From Cellulosimicrobium arenosum (GTDB lineage Bacteria > Actinomycetota > Actinomycetes > Actinomycetales > Cellulomonadaceae), in assembly GCF_014837295.1 (NCBI RefSeq), contig NZ_JACYHB010000008.1:110911-174910 (forward strand): 64,000 nt of DNA, in the 5' to 3' direction. Under the pieces are notes generated by a model. That model saw only the letters and a list, made by a program, of their open reading frames with translations, searched no databases and had not been told where the DNA came from. The position numbers were made by a program, and so were the translations under genes. Below, piece after piece: positions 41,030 through 49,783 of this stretch (positions within the stretch are counted from its first letter, which is position 1; each line of letters begins with the position of its first letter).

Positions 41030-42871
41030 TCAGCGCGTCGTGATCGTCCCGGGGAAGGCCGCGGCCGAGCTGTCGAGCGAGCCGTCACCGCCGCCGTTGA
41101 TCTCCATGAGGTACTGCACGAGCTGGTAGTCCGACCTCGGGGCACGGGCCAGGCTGAGCGCCAGGTCGTCACCGCCGAGCGGGGTCATGTCGTAGTCCGT
41201 GGTCACAGCGCGCACCTGCATGCCGAGCGCATCGTTCTCCACGCCGGTGCGGACGCTGTCCGCGAGCGAGCTCATCTGGTCGTGCGTCAGGTTGAACTGC
41301 ACCTGCTGGCCCGGCGAGACCTCGCTCGACGGCGAGAAGCCCGAGATGTCGCGGTAGTTGAGGATCTGGGCGGTGTTGTCGTCGGCCGTGATCTCGTACG
41401 TGTAGGTGCGCGCCGACACGTCCTCGGCGCCGGAGGCGTCGTAGGTCTGCGCCATGCGGAAGTCGCCGCGGTCGCCGTAGGTCGCCGTCATGAGGTTCTC
41501 GGAGCGGCCGTCCGGGTAGGTGGTGAGCACCGACGAACCGGTGTTCTCGCCCAGGTCGACCCCGACGTCGAACGGGCCGACCGATGCGTCGAGCGACGAC
41601 GTGGACGTGTAGTCCACCTTCTGGATCGTGGTGGTCCCCGAGATCCCGGTCGACGGGTCGGCCGGGATGTCGCCCGTGACGAGGTACTGGTCGTACGCGG
41701 CCTGGCCCTGGGGCGTGGAGAGGTCGAACTCGGCCGTGCGCAGCGACGCGCCGTCGAGCGACGTCGTGTTCCCCAGCATGACCTTCACCGCGTCGAAGTC
41801 GACGCCGACGCCGCCGTAGTTGGAGATCGCCTCCGTCGGCCCGGCCGTGACCTGGACGGTGTTCTCCCCGGTCCGCTCGACGAGGCTGCTCACACCGCTC
41901 GACTCGGTGATGTCCGACTTCACCGCGATGTGCTTGAACGCAGCCTCGAGCTCGGTGCCGGTGTAGTTCCCGCCCTCCATCGTCACGGACGAGCCGACGG
42001 GCATGGACCTCGGGTCGAACGGGTTGATGCTGCCCGGGTCGGCGACGTCCGCGCCGTCCGGCACCTTGACGACGTACTCCGAGGTCACGCCCGTCTCGTA
42101 GCTGCCGCTGACCCCGTAGCCGCCCTTCTCGAGGCCGCCCTCGACGCCGATCGAGACGTCCGACTTCGACGTGTACGTGGTGAAGCCGTCGGCGCTGTGC
42201 TCGCCCGCCGTGTACTCGGCCCCGCCCGTGACGCCGAACGAGAGCTTCGAGCCGTTGCCCGTCGTGACCCAGTCCGAGAGCGAACCGGAACCCGACACCG
42301 TGGTCTCGCCCGTCTCCGGGTCGTAGGAGACGCCGCCGCCGACGCTCGCCTTGTCGCCCTCGGTCGCGGGCGAGCCGGGGAGGCCGTCGTCGCTCGTGCG
42401 GTCGTGCTCGCCGCTCACCCCGACGGTCGGGCCGCCGGGCGCGCCGTCGCCGGACCCGCCCGACCCGCCCGACCCGCCCGACCCGCCGGAACCCCCAGAA
42501 CCGCCAGGTCCCCCGGGCGCCCCAGGCGTGCCGGATCCCCCGGGGCCACCCTGCCCGCCCGGGCCACCCGAGCCGCCGGCCGAGCCGCCGCCGCCTCCGC
42601 CGCCGCTGTCGGTGCTCGTGCCCTCCTGGTCGTCGGCGTTCGTGCGCAGCTTGCGCGCGGAGTCGCGCAGGACCGTCGCGGCGGAGCTCAGCGCCGGTTC
42701 GAGCTCCGCGGTCCAGCGGCCGCGCAGTTCGTCGCCGTCGGGCCCGATCCACCGGGCACTGCTCACCGCGCTGCGCAGCGTCGCGCGCGCGGAGTCGAGG
42801 TCGTCCGACGACGTGGCGAGCTTGTCGGCCAGGGAGCGCAGCTCCGCGATGTTCGCGCCGTACATGCCCAT
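41030..42871 (-). CDS. WXG100-like N-terminal domain fused to large beta-rich domain via Gly/Ser linker
   Basis: ATG 42871 (MGMYGANIAELR) gives 613 residues. Residues 1-95 are two helices separated by a W-x-G-like turn (SSARWIGPDGDELRGRW), as in WXG100 proteins exported by type VII (ESX) secretion. A ~75-residue Gly/Ser/Pro linker (DNA 42450-42610, 9-bp repeats) leads to a ~400-residue Thr/Ser/Asp/Gly-rich beta region (VSYDPETGETTVSGSGSLSD..., FGVTGGAEYTAGEHSADGFT) of unknown fold. No toxin motif was seen, and no immunity-like gene lies next to it. Probably a surface or secreted ESX substrate. Confidence 0.6.
   Translation of the reverse strand: MGMYGANIAELRSLADKLATSSDDLDSARATLRSAVSSARWIGPDGDELRGRWTAELEPALSSAATVLRDSARKLRTNADDQEGTSTDSGGGGGGGSAGGSGGPGGQGGPGGSGTPGAPGGPGGSGGSGGSGGSGGSGGSGDGAPGGPTVGVSGEHDRTSDDGLPGSPATEGDKASVGGGVSYDPETGETTVSGSGSLSDWVTTGNGSKLSFGVTGGAEYTAGEHSADGFTTYTSKSDVSIGVEGGLEKGGYGVSGSYETGVTSEYVVKVPDGADVADPGSINPFDPRSMPVGSSVTMEGGNYTGTELEAAFKHIAVKSDITESSGVSSLVERTGENTVQVTAGPTEAISNYGGVGVDFDAVKVMLGNTTSLDGASLRTAEFDLSTPQGQAAYDQYLVTGDIPADPSTGISGTTTIQKVDYTSTSSLDASVGPFDVGVDLGENTGSSVLTTYPDGRSENLMTATYGDRGDFRMAQTYDASGAEDVSARTYTYEITADDNTAQILNYRDISGFSPSSEVSPGQQVQFNLTHDQMSSLADSVRTGVENDALGMQVRAVTTDYDMTPLGGDDLALSLARAPRSDYQLVQYLMEINGGGDGSLDSSAAAFPGTITTR
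42450..42488. repeat. 9-bp tandem repeat (Gly-Gly-Ser linker)
   Basis: About four copies of CGACCCGCC encode (Gly-Gly-Ser)n in the linker of the WXG-like protein; related degenerate units continue to about 42600. Confidence 0.7.
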
Positions 42872-43079
42872 GGATCCAGCCCTCTCCCCGCTACCGACGT
42901 CACCGGCGAGGGTAGCGCTCGGGGCCTCACGCTGGCACGGGATGCCCATGGGGCGAGGTCCCCATCGTGTGAGCGTTCACCGCGCGGGTGCGACGAACCG
43001 CAATTACCGTCAGCAAGGGTGCCGTCCACCCGACACGCCGAAAACCGCACGATCTCTACGAAGCCAGGGGGCGACGACG

Positions 43080-44081
43080 ATGATGGGAATCCTGAGACGC
43101 AAGTTGGGCGTGGTCATCGTGGCGGTGGTCGCGACGCTCTCCGCGGCACTCGCCCCCGTGCTCGTCGCGCCGTCCGCGAGCGCCGCCGCATCGGTCGTGT
43201 CACCGCTCGCGAAGGGGTCGTACAACCTCTCGTCCTACTACGGCCCGCGGTGCATGCCGACCGCGAACGCGTCGACGTGGCACCTGGGTCAGGACATGGG
43301 CGCGAAGTCGGGGACCCGGATCAACGCGATCGCCGCGGGGACGGTGCTGCGCGCGGGCTCGGTCAGCGGGTTCGGGCAGTGGGTCGTGATCAAGCACCGG
43401 ACCGTCTCGTCGGTCTACGGGCACGTGCTCGACGGCGACAAGTACGTCAAGGTCGGGCAGAAGGTGAAGGCGGGCCAGCGCATCGCGGACGTCGGCTCGA
43501 CCGGGACGTCCACGTCGCCGCACCTGCACCTGGAGATCTGGAACGGCACGTACGGCTCGGGCGGGGCGCACACCGACTCGCTCGCCTTCCTCAAGGCGCG
43601 CGGCGTCGACCTCGCGGCGTCGGCGACCTGGCGGGCGAGTCGCAGCGTGCCGTCGTCGTGCACGTACTACGCCCAGACGCGCGTCAACCTGCGCGCGGGC
43701 GCGTCGACGTCCACGAAGGTGCTGACGGTCGTGCCGAAGGCGGGCAAGGTCACCGCGAAGCCCGGCGCGAGCTCGGGCTCGTGGCGCAAGGTCACCTACG
43801 GCTCGCGCACGGGCTGGATGCACGCCGCATACGTGAGCCCGCGCAAGCCGGCGACCACGACCACGGCCGCACCGGCGAAGCGGACGCTGTCGTACGTGAC
43901 CGCGACGAGGCTGAACATGCGGGCCAAGCCGTCGACGTCGTCGGCCGTGCTCACGACCCTCAAGAAGGGCAAGGCGGTGGAGCACCGGGGTACGGCGTCC
44001 AAGGGGTGGCTCAAGGTGAAGGTCGGGTCGAACATCGGCTACGTCTCGACGGCGTACATCTCGTCGACGAAGCCGCGCTGA
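43080..44081 (+). CDS. secreted M23 peptidoglycan endopeptidase with two SH3b repeats
   Basis: The protein has 333 residues from ATG 43080 with AGGGGG upstream. The signal peptide (~1-38) ends PSASAAAS. The M23 domain (~45-170): WHLGQDMGAKSGTRI supplies His and Asp ligands, then VYGHVLDGDKYVKVGQKVKAG and the H-x-H of SPHLHLEIW. Two bacterial SH3 repeats follow, each with the R(V/L)N(L/M)RA motif (TRVNLRAGASTSTKVLTVV; TRLNMRAKPSTSSAVLTTL). It cleaves cell-wall cross-bridges. The ~200-nt upstream region was inspected for a c-di-AMP riboswitch, but none could be recognised. Confidence 0.92.
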   Translation: MMGILRRKLGVVIVAVVATLSAALAPVLVAPSASAAASVVSPLAKGSYNLSSYYGPRCMPTANASTWHLGQDMGAKSGTRINAIAAGTVLRAGSVSGFGQWVVIKHRTVSSVYGHVLDGDKYVKVGQKVKAGQRIADVGSTGTSTSPHLHLEIWNGTYGSGGAHTDSLAFLKARGVDLAASATWRASRSVPSSCTYYAQTRVNLRAGASTSTKVLTVVPKAGKVTAKPGASSGSWRKVTYGSRTGWMHAAYVSPRKPATTTTAAPAKRTLSYVTATRLNMRAKPSTSSAVLTTLKKGKAVEHRGTASKGWLKVKVGSNIGYVSTAYISSTKPR

Positions 44082-44091
44082 CCGCCCGGCG

Positions 44092-45627
44092 TCAGCCCGC
44101 GGCGGGCGTCCCCGTTCCCAGGACCTCGCCGTCCGCGTCCAGCGCCTGGACCGCGACGTACGCCGCGCCGTCGGGCACGGGTGCGAGCGCCGTCTCGAAG
44201 CCGTCGCGCGGCGCCTCGGCCACGGTCTCGGCGTCGTCCTCGGACTCGCCGGCCACGAGCCGCCACGCCGCGACCTCCGTCGCGCCGTTCCAGCTCGCGT
44301 GCGCCGTCCCGCCCTGCACGACGACGGCCGGCGGGTCCGTGGGGCGGCCCACCCAGTCGTCGGTGCGGTAGGAGCGGTACGACTCGCCGGCCTCGAGGGG
44401 GAACTCGCGGACCAGGGTGCCGTCCCCGGTGTACTCGCTGACCATCTGGCCGGAGCCCCAGCCGATGGTGACGTTCCCGTTCTCCATGACCTGGACGTTG
44501 CCCTGGCTGCCGGCGAGGAGCTCCGGGTCGCTCGGGAGCCACTCCTGGTCGACCGTCGCGGTCATCGCGTCGGTGTCGAGCGCCAGCCGCAGACCGCGCG
44601 AGCGGTCGCCCACGGGCGGGTCGCCCTCGTTGTCGAACAGGGTCAGGGTGCCGTCGTCGTGCAGGCGGGCGTCGTGCTGGTACGCGAACCGTGCGCCGGT
44701 GCCGTCGTCGGGGCCCTCGAGGTCGAAGTCGCCCGACTTCCCGCCGAGCACCCACTCGACGTCGCCGCTGTCGAGGTCGATCTTGTACACCGCGGAGGTG
44801 TTGCGGGCGGAGATCAGCAGGTCGCCGTCGGGCGCGAGGTTGGCGCTGTTGACGTGGAACCAGTCGAACGGGGCCTCCTCGGAGCCGTTGGAGCGGTCCT
44901 CGTCGTCGTTCGGGCTGGTCATGGTCTCGGTGATGTCCACGTGGTCGGACGCGCGCCACTCCCACAGGACGTCGCCGGAGTCGATGTCGACCTCCTGGAC
45001 GACGTTGTCGAACCACCAGCCGTCCTCCGGCCCGTCGACCGCGGTCAGGTCGTGCTCCTCGGGGACGTAGGCGAGCAGCAGCATGGTCCCGTCCGGCGTG
45101 ATGGTCGCGTCGTGGATGTCCGCCATCTGCGGGTCGACGTCGCCACCGGTCGTCACGCGGCCGATCTCCTGGTAGGACTCGTCGAGGATGACGATCTCGC
45201 CCTCGCCGTGCCCGATGAACTCCGTCTCGCCCTCGTAGTAGGTCATGACGGGCTCGCCGTCGAGCTCCTGGACGCGCACGTCGTACGCGGCCTCGTCCTC
45301 CGGAGCGATCCACACCGGCTCGCCGGCCGTGTCCACGAGCAGCGGGCCCTTCTTGGGCGCCGCGCTGAGCTTGGGCGCGACGACGTACAGCCCGTCGTCG
45401 TCCGCGGGGGCCGACGCCGCGGCCGGGCCCTGCGTCATCGGCAGCACCGGCGCGATCAGGTCGGTCGAGCGGTAGCGGTGGACCGACGGCGGCGGCGCGG
45501 AGTCCGACGGCGTGGGTGTGGGCTCGGGGTCGTCCGACCCGGTGCAGGCAGCGACGGCGAGCACGGTGGCGAGGGTCGTCGCGAGTGCTCCGGTCGCCCG
45601 TCGGTGAGGGGACTGTCGGGGGTCCAT
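44092..45627 (-). CDS. arylsulfotransferase (ASST)-like lipoprotein
   Basis: The protein has 511 residues from ATG 45627 (MDPRQSPHRR). The lipobox is LAVAAC (Cys ~27), followed by a Pro/Thr/Ser-rich spacer. The beta-propeller body has ASST-like repeats: ADIHDATITPDGTMLLLAYVP, WFDNVVQEVDIDSGDVLWEW, DWFHVNSANLAPDGDLLISARNTSAVYKID, and HDARLHDDGTLTLFDNEG. H-x-N and R-N motifs resemble the active-site blades, but catalysis is unproven. Convergent with the M23 gene, 10 nt apart, where GCTGAC...GTCAGC forms a small hairpin. Confidence 0.82.
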   Translation of the reverse strand: MDPRQSPHRRATGALATTLATVLAVAACTGSDDPEPTPTPSDSAPPPSVHRYRSTDLIAPVLPMTQGPAAASAPADDDGLYVVAPKLSAAPKKGPLLVDTAGEPVWIAPEDEAAYDVRVQELDGEPVMTYYEGETEFIGHGEGEIVILDESYQEIGRVTTGGDVDPQMADIHDATITPDGTMLLLAYVPEEHDLTAVDGPEDGWWFDNVVQEVDIDSGDVLWEWRASDHVDITETMTSPNDDEDRSNGSEEAPFDWFHVNSANLAPDGDLLISARNTSAVYKIDLDSGDVEWVLGGKSGDFDLEGPDDGTGARFAYQHDARLHDDGTLTLFDNEGDPPVGDRSRGLRLALDTDAMTATVDQEWLPSDPELLAGSQGNVQVMENGNVTIGWGSGQMVSEYTGDGTLVREFPLEAGESYRSYRTDDWVGRPTDPPAVVVQGGTAHASWNGATEVAAWRLVAGESEDDAETVAEAPRDGFETALAPVPDGAAYVAVQALDADGEVLGTGTPAAG

Positions 45628-45633
45628 ACGCCG

Positions 45634-45639
45634 AGCGTA
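45634..45639 (-). promoter_or_regulatory. -10 box of leaderless promoter, ASST-like gene
   Basis: TACGCT on the minus strand is 6 nt before ATG 45627 and rejects the longer upstream open frame as the start. Confidence 0.45.
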
Positions 45640-45698
45640 CGGACCAACGGTCGCGGTCACCCAGGAAACCGCCGTCCGAACGGACCGCTGCGATCCCA

Positions 45699-45761
45699 CC
45701 GACGAGAACGACCTGGGGGTCGTGAACATTCAGATGACGCCCCCCAGGTCGTTCTCGGCGG
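45699..45761. terminator. long-stem hairpin terminator downstream of purB
   Basis: GAGAACGACCTGGGGG (45704-45719) is perfectly complementary to 45741-45756 and pairing extends five more bases outward with one mismatch; the loop is 21 nt. It lies just after the purB stop (minus strand) and before the ASST promoter. Confidence 0.75.
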
Positions 45762-45766
45762 AGGAG

Positions 45767-47254
45767 CTACGCGAGGTGGTCCGCGACGAGGCGTTCGGAG
45801 AGGCCCGTGTACGACGCGGGGGTCAGGGCCGCCAGGCGCTGCGCCACGTCGTCGGGCAGGCCGAGGCCCGCGACGAACTCCTGGAGCCGGGCGCGGTCCA
45901 CGCGCTGGCCGCGCGTGAGGTCCTTGAGGCGCTCGTACGGGTTCTCCATGCCGGGCACGCCCGCGACGGACGCGGCGCGCATGGCCGACTGGATGGGCTC
46001 GCCGAGGACCTCCCAGTTGTGGTCGAGGTCGTCGGCCATGAGGTCGGCGTTCGCGGCGAGGGCCTTGAGGCCGCGGCGCACGTTGTCGATCGCGAGCAGC
46101 GAGTGGCCGAACGCGGAGCCGATGTTGCGCTGCGTCGTGGAGTCCGTGAGGTCGCGCTGCAGGCGGGACGTCACGAGCGTCGCGCCGAGCGTGTCGAGCA
46201 GCGAGCACGAGATCTCGAGGTTGGCCTCGGCGTTCTCGAACCGGATGGGGTTGACCTTGTGCGGCATGGTCGACGACCCGGTCGCGCCCGGCACCGGGAT
46301 CTGCGTGAAGAACCCGAGCGAGATGTACGTCCACACGTCGGTCGCGAGGTTGTGGAGGATCCGGTTGAAGCGCGCCACGTCGGCGTACAGCTCGGCCTGC
46401 CAGTCGTGCGACTCGATCTGGGTGGTGAGCGGGTTCCACGTCAGCCCGAGCCCGGTGACGAAGTGCCGCGAGACCTTCGGCCAGTCCACGCCCGGCACCG
46501 CGACCGTGTGCGCGCCGTACGTGCCCGTCGCGCCGTTGAGCTTGCCGAGGTACTCGGCCGCGCCGACGCGCCGGAGCTGGCGGCGTAGCCGGTGGGCGAG
46601 GACCGCGACCTCCTTGCCGAGCGTCGTGGGCGTCGCGGGCTGGCCGTGGGTGCGGCTGAGCATGGGGACGTCCGCGAGGTCGCGCGCCATGTCGGCGAGC
46701 TGGTCGGTGAGCGCGGTCGCGGCGGGCAGCCACACCTGCTCGACGGCGCCGCGCACCATGAGCGCGTACGACAGGTTGTTCACGTCCTCGCTGGTGCACG
46801 CGAAGTGCACGAGCTCGCCGACGCCCGGCAGGACGGTGCCCTCGCCCAGGGCCTCGGGGGCTGCGGCGAGCCGACGCTTGACGAAGTACTCGACGGCCTT
46901 GACGTCGTGCACCGTCTCGCGCTCGATCGCGGCGAGCTCGGCGACCTCCTCGCCCCCGAACGTCGCGGGGATCTGCCGCAGGTACGCGACCTCCGTCTCG
47001 GAGAGCTGGGGCGCACCGGGTACCACGGGACGGACCGCGTTCTCGTCCACCACCTGCACGCCGTTGCACAGCGTGATCAGCCACTCGACCTCGACGTGGA
47101 TGCGCTCTCGGTTGAGCGCGGCCTCGCTCAGGTGGTCCACGAGCGGCGCGACGGCGGCGCGGTAGCGGCCGTCGAGCGGTCCGAGCGCGATCGGCGGGGT
47201 GACGTCGGCGAGGCTCGCACGGACAGGGGTCGCGGCAGGAGTGTTGTCGGGCAC
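45767..47254 (-). CDS. purB: adenylosuccinate lyase
   Basis: The GTG start at 47254 (VPDNTPAATPVR) gives 495 residues, of the ~450-480 type seen in E. coli-like PurB. The fumarase/aspartase superfamily signature GSSTMPHKVNPIRFE is present with its catalytic Ser. Other conserved parts are FACTSEDVNNLSYALM, MLSRTHGQPATPTTLGKE and LDGRYRAAVAPLVDHLSE. It catalyses SAICAR to AICAR and adenylosuccinate to AMP. Monocistronic with a strong terminator. Confidence 0.95.
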   Translation of the reverse strand: MPDNTPAATPVRASLADVTPPIALGPLDGRYRAAVAPLVDHLSEAALNRERIHVEVEWLITLCNGVQVVDENAVRPVVPGAPQLSETEVAYLRQIPATFGGEEVAELAAIERETVHDVKAVEYFVKRRLAAAPEALGEGTVLPGVGELVHFACTSEDVNNLSYALMVRGAVEQVWLPAATALTDQLADMARDLADVPMLSRTHGQPATPTTLGKEVAVLAHRLRRQLRRVGAAEYLGKLNGATGTYGAHTVAVPGVDWPKVSRHFVTGLGLTWNPLTTQIESHDWQAELYADVARFNRILHNLATDVWTYISLGFFTQIPVPGATGSSTMPHKVNPIRFENAEANLEISCSLLDTLGATLVTSRLQRDLTDSTTQRNIGSAFGHSLLAIDNVRRGLKALAANADLMADDLDHNWEVLGEPIQSAMRAASVAGVPGMENPYERLKDLTRGQRVDRARLQEFVAGLGLPDDVAQRLAALTPASYTGLSERLVADHLA

Positions 47255-47418
47255 GGGCCGATTCTCCCACGGGTGCCCGACGCCGTCCCTGCCCTTCCGC
47301 AGTCCGGGCGGCCGCGCCCGCGGCCGGGTGGGAGCCGTTCTGGCCGTCCACAGGACGGGGCCGTGCGCCGCCGTCCACAGCGGCCTCCGTGCGGCGTGCT
47401 GCGGCCGCCGCGGCTTCC

Positions 47419-47424
47419 TACGCT
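47419..47424 (+). promoter_or_regulatory. -10 box of leaderless promoter, WXG-like gene
   Basis: TACGCT lies 6 nt before ATG 47431, divergent from purB. Confidence 0.4.
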
Positions 47425-47430
47425 CCCGGC

Positions 47431-47745
47431 ATGACGACCTCGACACCGCTTCCGATGTGCCGTGCAGCCACGCCGTTCGCCGTGATCGACGCGCGCTCGC
47501 ACCTGAGCACGTGCGCAGGCGACACGACGTCGGTCGCCGCCGACCTGCGCGCCCTCGACGTGGCCTGGGCCGGTCCCGCCGCGCAGGCCTACGGCGACGC
47601 GATCACGGACGCGTGCTCGCTGCTCGACGTGGTGCCCCCCGCCGTCGAAGACGCCCTGCGCCTCCTCGACGCGTTCTCGGTCCAGGCGGAGGAGGACGCG
47701 ACGGCGCAGGCGCTCGCGCAGGCCGCGACGGGGCTCGGGTCGTGA
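47431..47745 (+). CDS. WXG100-like small protein
   Basis: The protein has 104 residues and is mostly helical, with a central WAG turn (LDVAWAGPAAQAYGDAI), as in WXG100/ESAT-6-like proteins. Helix-turn-helix hairpins ~30-60 and ~65-95. Its stop overlaps the GTG start of the next gene (GTGA), which encodes an alpha/beta hydrolase, suggesting that the two products act or are exported together. No ESX ATPase is in the window. Confidence 0.55.
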   Translation: MTTSTPLPMCRAATPFAVIDARSHLSTCAGDTTSVAADLRALDVAWAGPAAQAYGDAITDACSLLDVVPPAVEDALRLLDAFSVQAEEDATAQALAQAATGLGS

Positions 47746-49340
47746 CGGACGCGCTCCCGGCGCCGTCGGTCGTCATCCGGGGCGGGGGAGCTCCCACCGC
47801 CGTCGACACCGTGGTCGTCGCCGCACAGGCGCTCGTCGTGCGCACGCTGGCTGCCCGGCTCGCCGACGTCGCCGGGAGGTGCCGGTCGGCGCGGGTCACG
47901 CTCTCCGGCGTCGGCCCGTCGCACTTCGCCGTCGGGGGTGTCGGTGCCTGGGGAGGGGCGACCGTGCCGAGCTGGCCGGCGGCGCAGCCGTTCCCGTGGT
48001 GGCCCGCGCACGTGGGCCGCGCGAAGCAGGCGGCGCTCGACGCGCTCGACGGCCTCGTGGCGCAGGTCGAGCAGCGCGAGTCGCAGGTGCGCGGCATCGG
48101 CGACCGGATGCAGCAGGCCGTCACGGTGTACGACGACGCCGCCCTGAGCGCGGAGCAGCAGGTCGCGGCGCTGGAGCTCCTGCTGCGCGGAGCGGTCGTC
48201 CGGTTCTCGCCGCTGGGCCCGTTCGTCCCGTCCGTGCTGGAGCCGGTCGTCGGGCTCGGTGTCGACGGCGCGGCGCCGGCCGTGGCGGACTGGGTGCGCG
48301 GCGAGGGGTTCTCGCCGGGCCGCGTCGCGACCGAGACCGCCGCCGGCCATCCCGCCGCGGTCGCGTGGCTGTCCCGGTGGATCGGGCTGCTCGACGTCGG
48401 GTGGTGGCGGCGCCCGTGGGTGCCACCGGGCGTGGGGAACGCGTCGTCGGTGCTGAACGGGTTCACGTCGAGCGACCGCTCGCGCTACCTCGACGACCCG
48501 CAGGTCACGCGGCTCGCGACCCCGCCCGGCCTCGACCTGCCCGACTCCCGCGACGCGGCCACCGCGCTGGACGCCGTGGACGTGCTCTACGACACGGACG
48601 TGCTGCCGGGCTCGGTGGTCAGCGTCCAGCGCGTCGACAAGGGGGCGGGCGAGGCTCCGTCGTGGGTGGTGGCGATCCCCGGGACCCAGTCCGGGCCGGG
48701 CAACGTCTTCAGCATGCGGTCCAACTTCACGCTGATGGACGACGACGTGGACCACCGTGCGGACGCGGACAGCGTCAAGGCCGTGCTCGCCGCGATGGAC
48801 GACGCGGGGATCCGGCCCGACGAGGACGTCCTGCTCGTCGGCCACAGCCAGGGCGGGATGGTGGCGTCCGTCGTGGCGGGCGCGACCGTCGGCCGGTACT
48901 CGGTCCGACACGTCGTGACCGCGGGGTCACCGGTCGCGGGGTACGAGCTGCCGAAGGGTGTGAAGGGGACGCACCTCGAGACCCAGGGCGAGGGGGTCTC
49001 CGACCTCGACGCGGCGGAGAACCGCGCCACGCCGGAGCGCGTCACCGTGACCGGCGAGTTCCGGACCGCCGCCGGGGAACCGATCGGCGACGTCCCGCAC
49101 GGCGTCGGGTTCCACCAGCGCGTGCTCGCGGAGGCGACCGACGTCGGCGACCGCGGGCTCGAGGAGAACCTGGCCGACGTGGAGGAGATCCTCGCCGGGG
49201 ACCGGGATGATCCGCAGCTCTACGAGGCGCGCCTCGTCGAGCCGCCGGAGCGGTGCGTCGCACCCCTGGCGCTGCCGGCGCCGTTCGGCCCGCCCTCGTT
49301 CCCGCCGCCCGGGCTCGTCCTGCCCCCGCGCGGCGCGTGA
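47742..49340 (+). CDS. alpha/beta hydrolase with N-terminal WXG-partner-like region
   Basis: The protein has 532 residues from GTG 47742. Residues ~1-165 are Ala/Val-rich helices, including QAALDALDGLVAQVEQRESQV, with no membrane anchor or signal peptide. The hydrolase part (~285-470) has VVAIPGTQSGPGN and the nucleophile elbow VGHSQGG (Ser ~369); GSPVAGYELP follows and the HGVGFHQRVL region could hold the His. The C-terminus is Pro-rich (PAPFGPPSFPPPGLVLPP). Coupling to a WXG-like gene suggests export by type VII secretion as a lipase or esterase; this is an inference. Confidence 0.7.
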   Translation: MTDALPAPSVVIRGGGAPTAVDTVVVAAQALVVRTLAARLADVAGRCRSARVTLSGVGPSHFAVGGVGAWGGATVPSWPAAQPFPWWPAHVGRAKQAALDALDGLVAQVEQRESQVRGIGDRMQQAVTVYDDAALSAEQQVAALELLLRGAVVRFSPLGPFVPSVLEPVVGLGVDGAAPAVADWVRGEGFSPGRVATETAAGHPAAVAWLSRWIGLLDVGWWRRPWVPPGVGNASSVLNGFTSSDRSRYLDDPQVTRLATPPGLDLPDSRDAATALDAVDVLYDTDVLPGSVVSVQRVDKGAGEAPSWVVAIPGTQSGPGNVFSMRSNFTLMDDDVDHRADADSVKAVLAAMDDAGIRPDEDVLLVGHSQGGMVASVVAGATVGRYSVRHVVTAGSPVAGYELPKGVKGTHLETQGEGVSDLDAAENRATPERVTVTGEFRTAAGEPIGDVPHGVGFHQRVLAEATDVGDRGLEENLADVEEILAGDRDDPQLYEARLVEPPERCVAPLALPAPFGPPSFPPPGLVLPPRGA

Positions 49341-49342
49341 GC

Positions 49343-49732
49343 TCAGTCGTCGCGGCGCTTGGGCACCACGGCGGAGATCGCGAAGTTCAGCAACGAGATG
49401 ATCAGCGCCGCGAGGAGCGCCCACCAGAACCCGCCGATGATGCGGATGCCCCAGTCGGTCTGCTCGGTGATCCACGCGGTCAGCATCAGCATCAGGGCGT
49501 TAACCACGAGCGTGAAGAGGCCGAGCGTCAGGATGTACAGGGGGATCGACAAGACCTGGACGATCGGCTTGATCACGGCGTTGACCAGCGAGTACAGCAG
49601 GGCGACCGCGAGGATGATGACGAGCTTGCCGCCCGCCGTGTCGGATCCGACGATCTGGAAGTGGTCGTCGATGAACAGGCTGGTGAGCCAGATGGCGAGG
49701 CCGGTGACGAGGACGCGCAGGACGAAGCTCAT
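49343..49732 (-). CDS. YvlD/phage-holin-family-4 membrane protein
   Basis: ATG 49732 (MSFVLRVLV) gives 129 residues and four membrane helices with the family pattern LVIILAVALLYSLVNAVIKPIVQVLSIPLYILTLGLFTLVVNALMLML. Despite the holin-superfamily name, this is a chromosomal envelope protein common in Gram-positives and not evidence of a prophage. It ends 2 nt from the convergent hydrolase gene. Confidence 0.88.
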   Translation of the reverse strand: MSFVLRVLVTGLAIWLTSLFIDDHFQIVGSDTAGGKLVIILAVALLYSLVNAVIKPIVQVLSIPLYILTLGLFTLVVNALMLMLTAWITEQTDWGIRIIGGFWWALLAALIISLLNFAISAVVPKRRDD

Positions 49733-49783
49733 AGCGGGCATCCTCGCACCTCGCCCGGGTCGAGGTCACTCACCCGCGCGTGT

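Noticed and set aside
42880..43079. c-di-AMP (ydaO) riboswitch before the M23 wall hydrolase gene
   Set aside because: Such switches are common before actinobacterial wall hydrolases, but I could not find the conserved core; not reported as a feature.
44079..44097. Fourth copy of the 44-nt palindrome (GCTGAC...GTCAGC)
   Set aside because: Only the 6-bp arms match, spacing is far shorter and the arms point the other way; it is a simple small hairpin between convergent genes.
39692..44371. 1559-residue plus-strand open frame spanning CoA-transferase, WXG-like and M23 genes
   Set aside because: It crosses several genes with clear family motifs on the other strand or frame and has shadow-type composition.
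49343..49732. 'Phage holin' as evidence of a prophage
   Set aside because: The family is a chromosomal membrane protein family (YvlD); no phage structural, lysis or integrase genes lie nearby.
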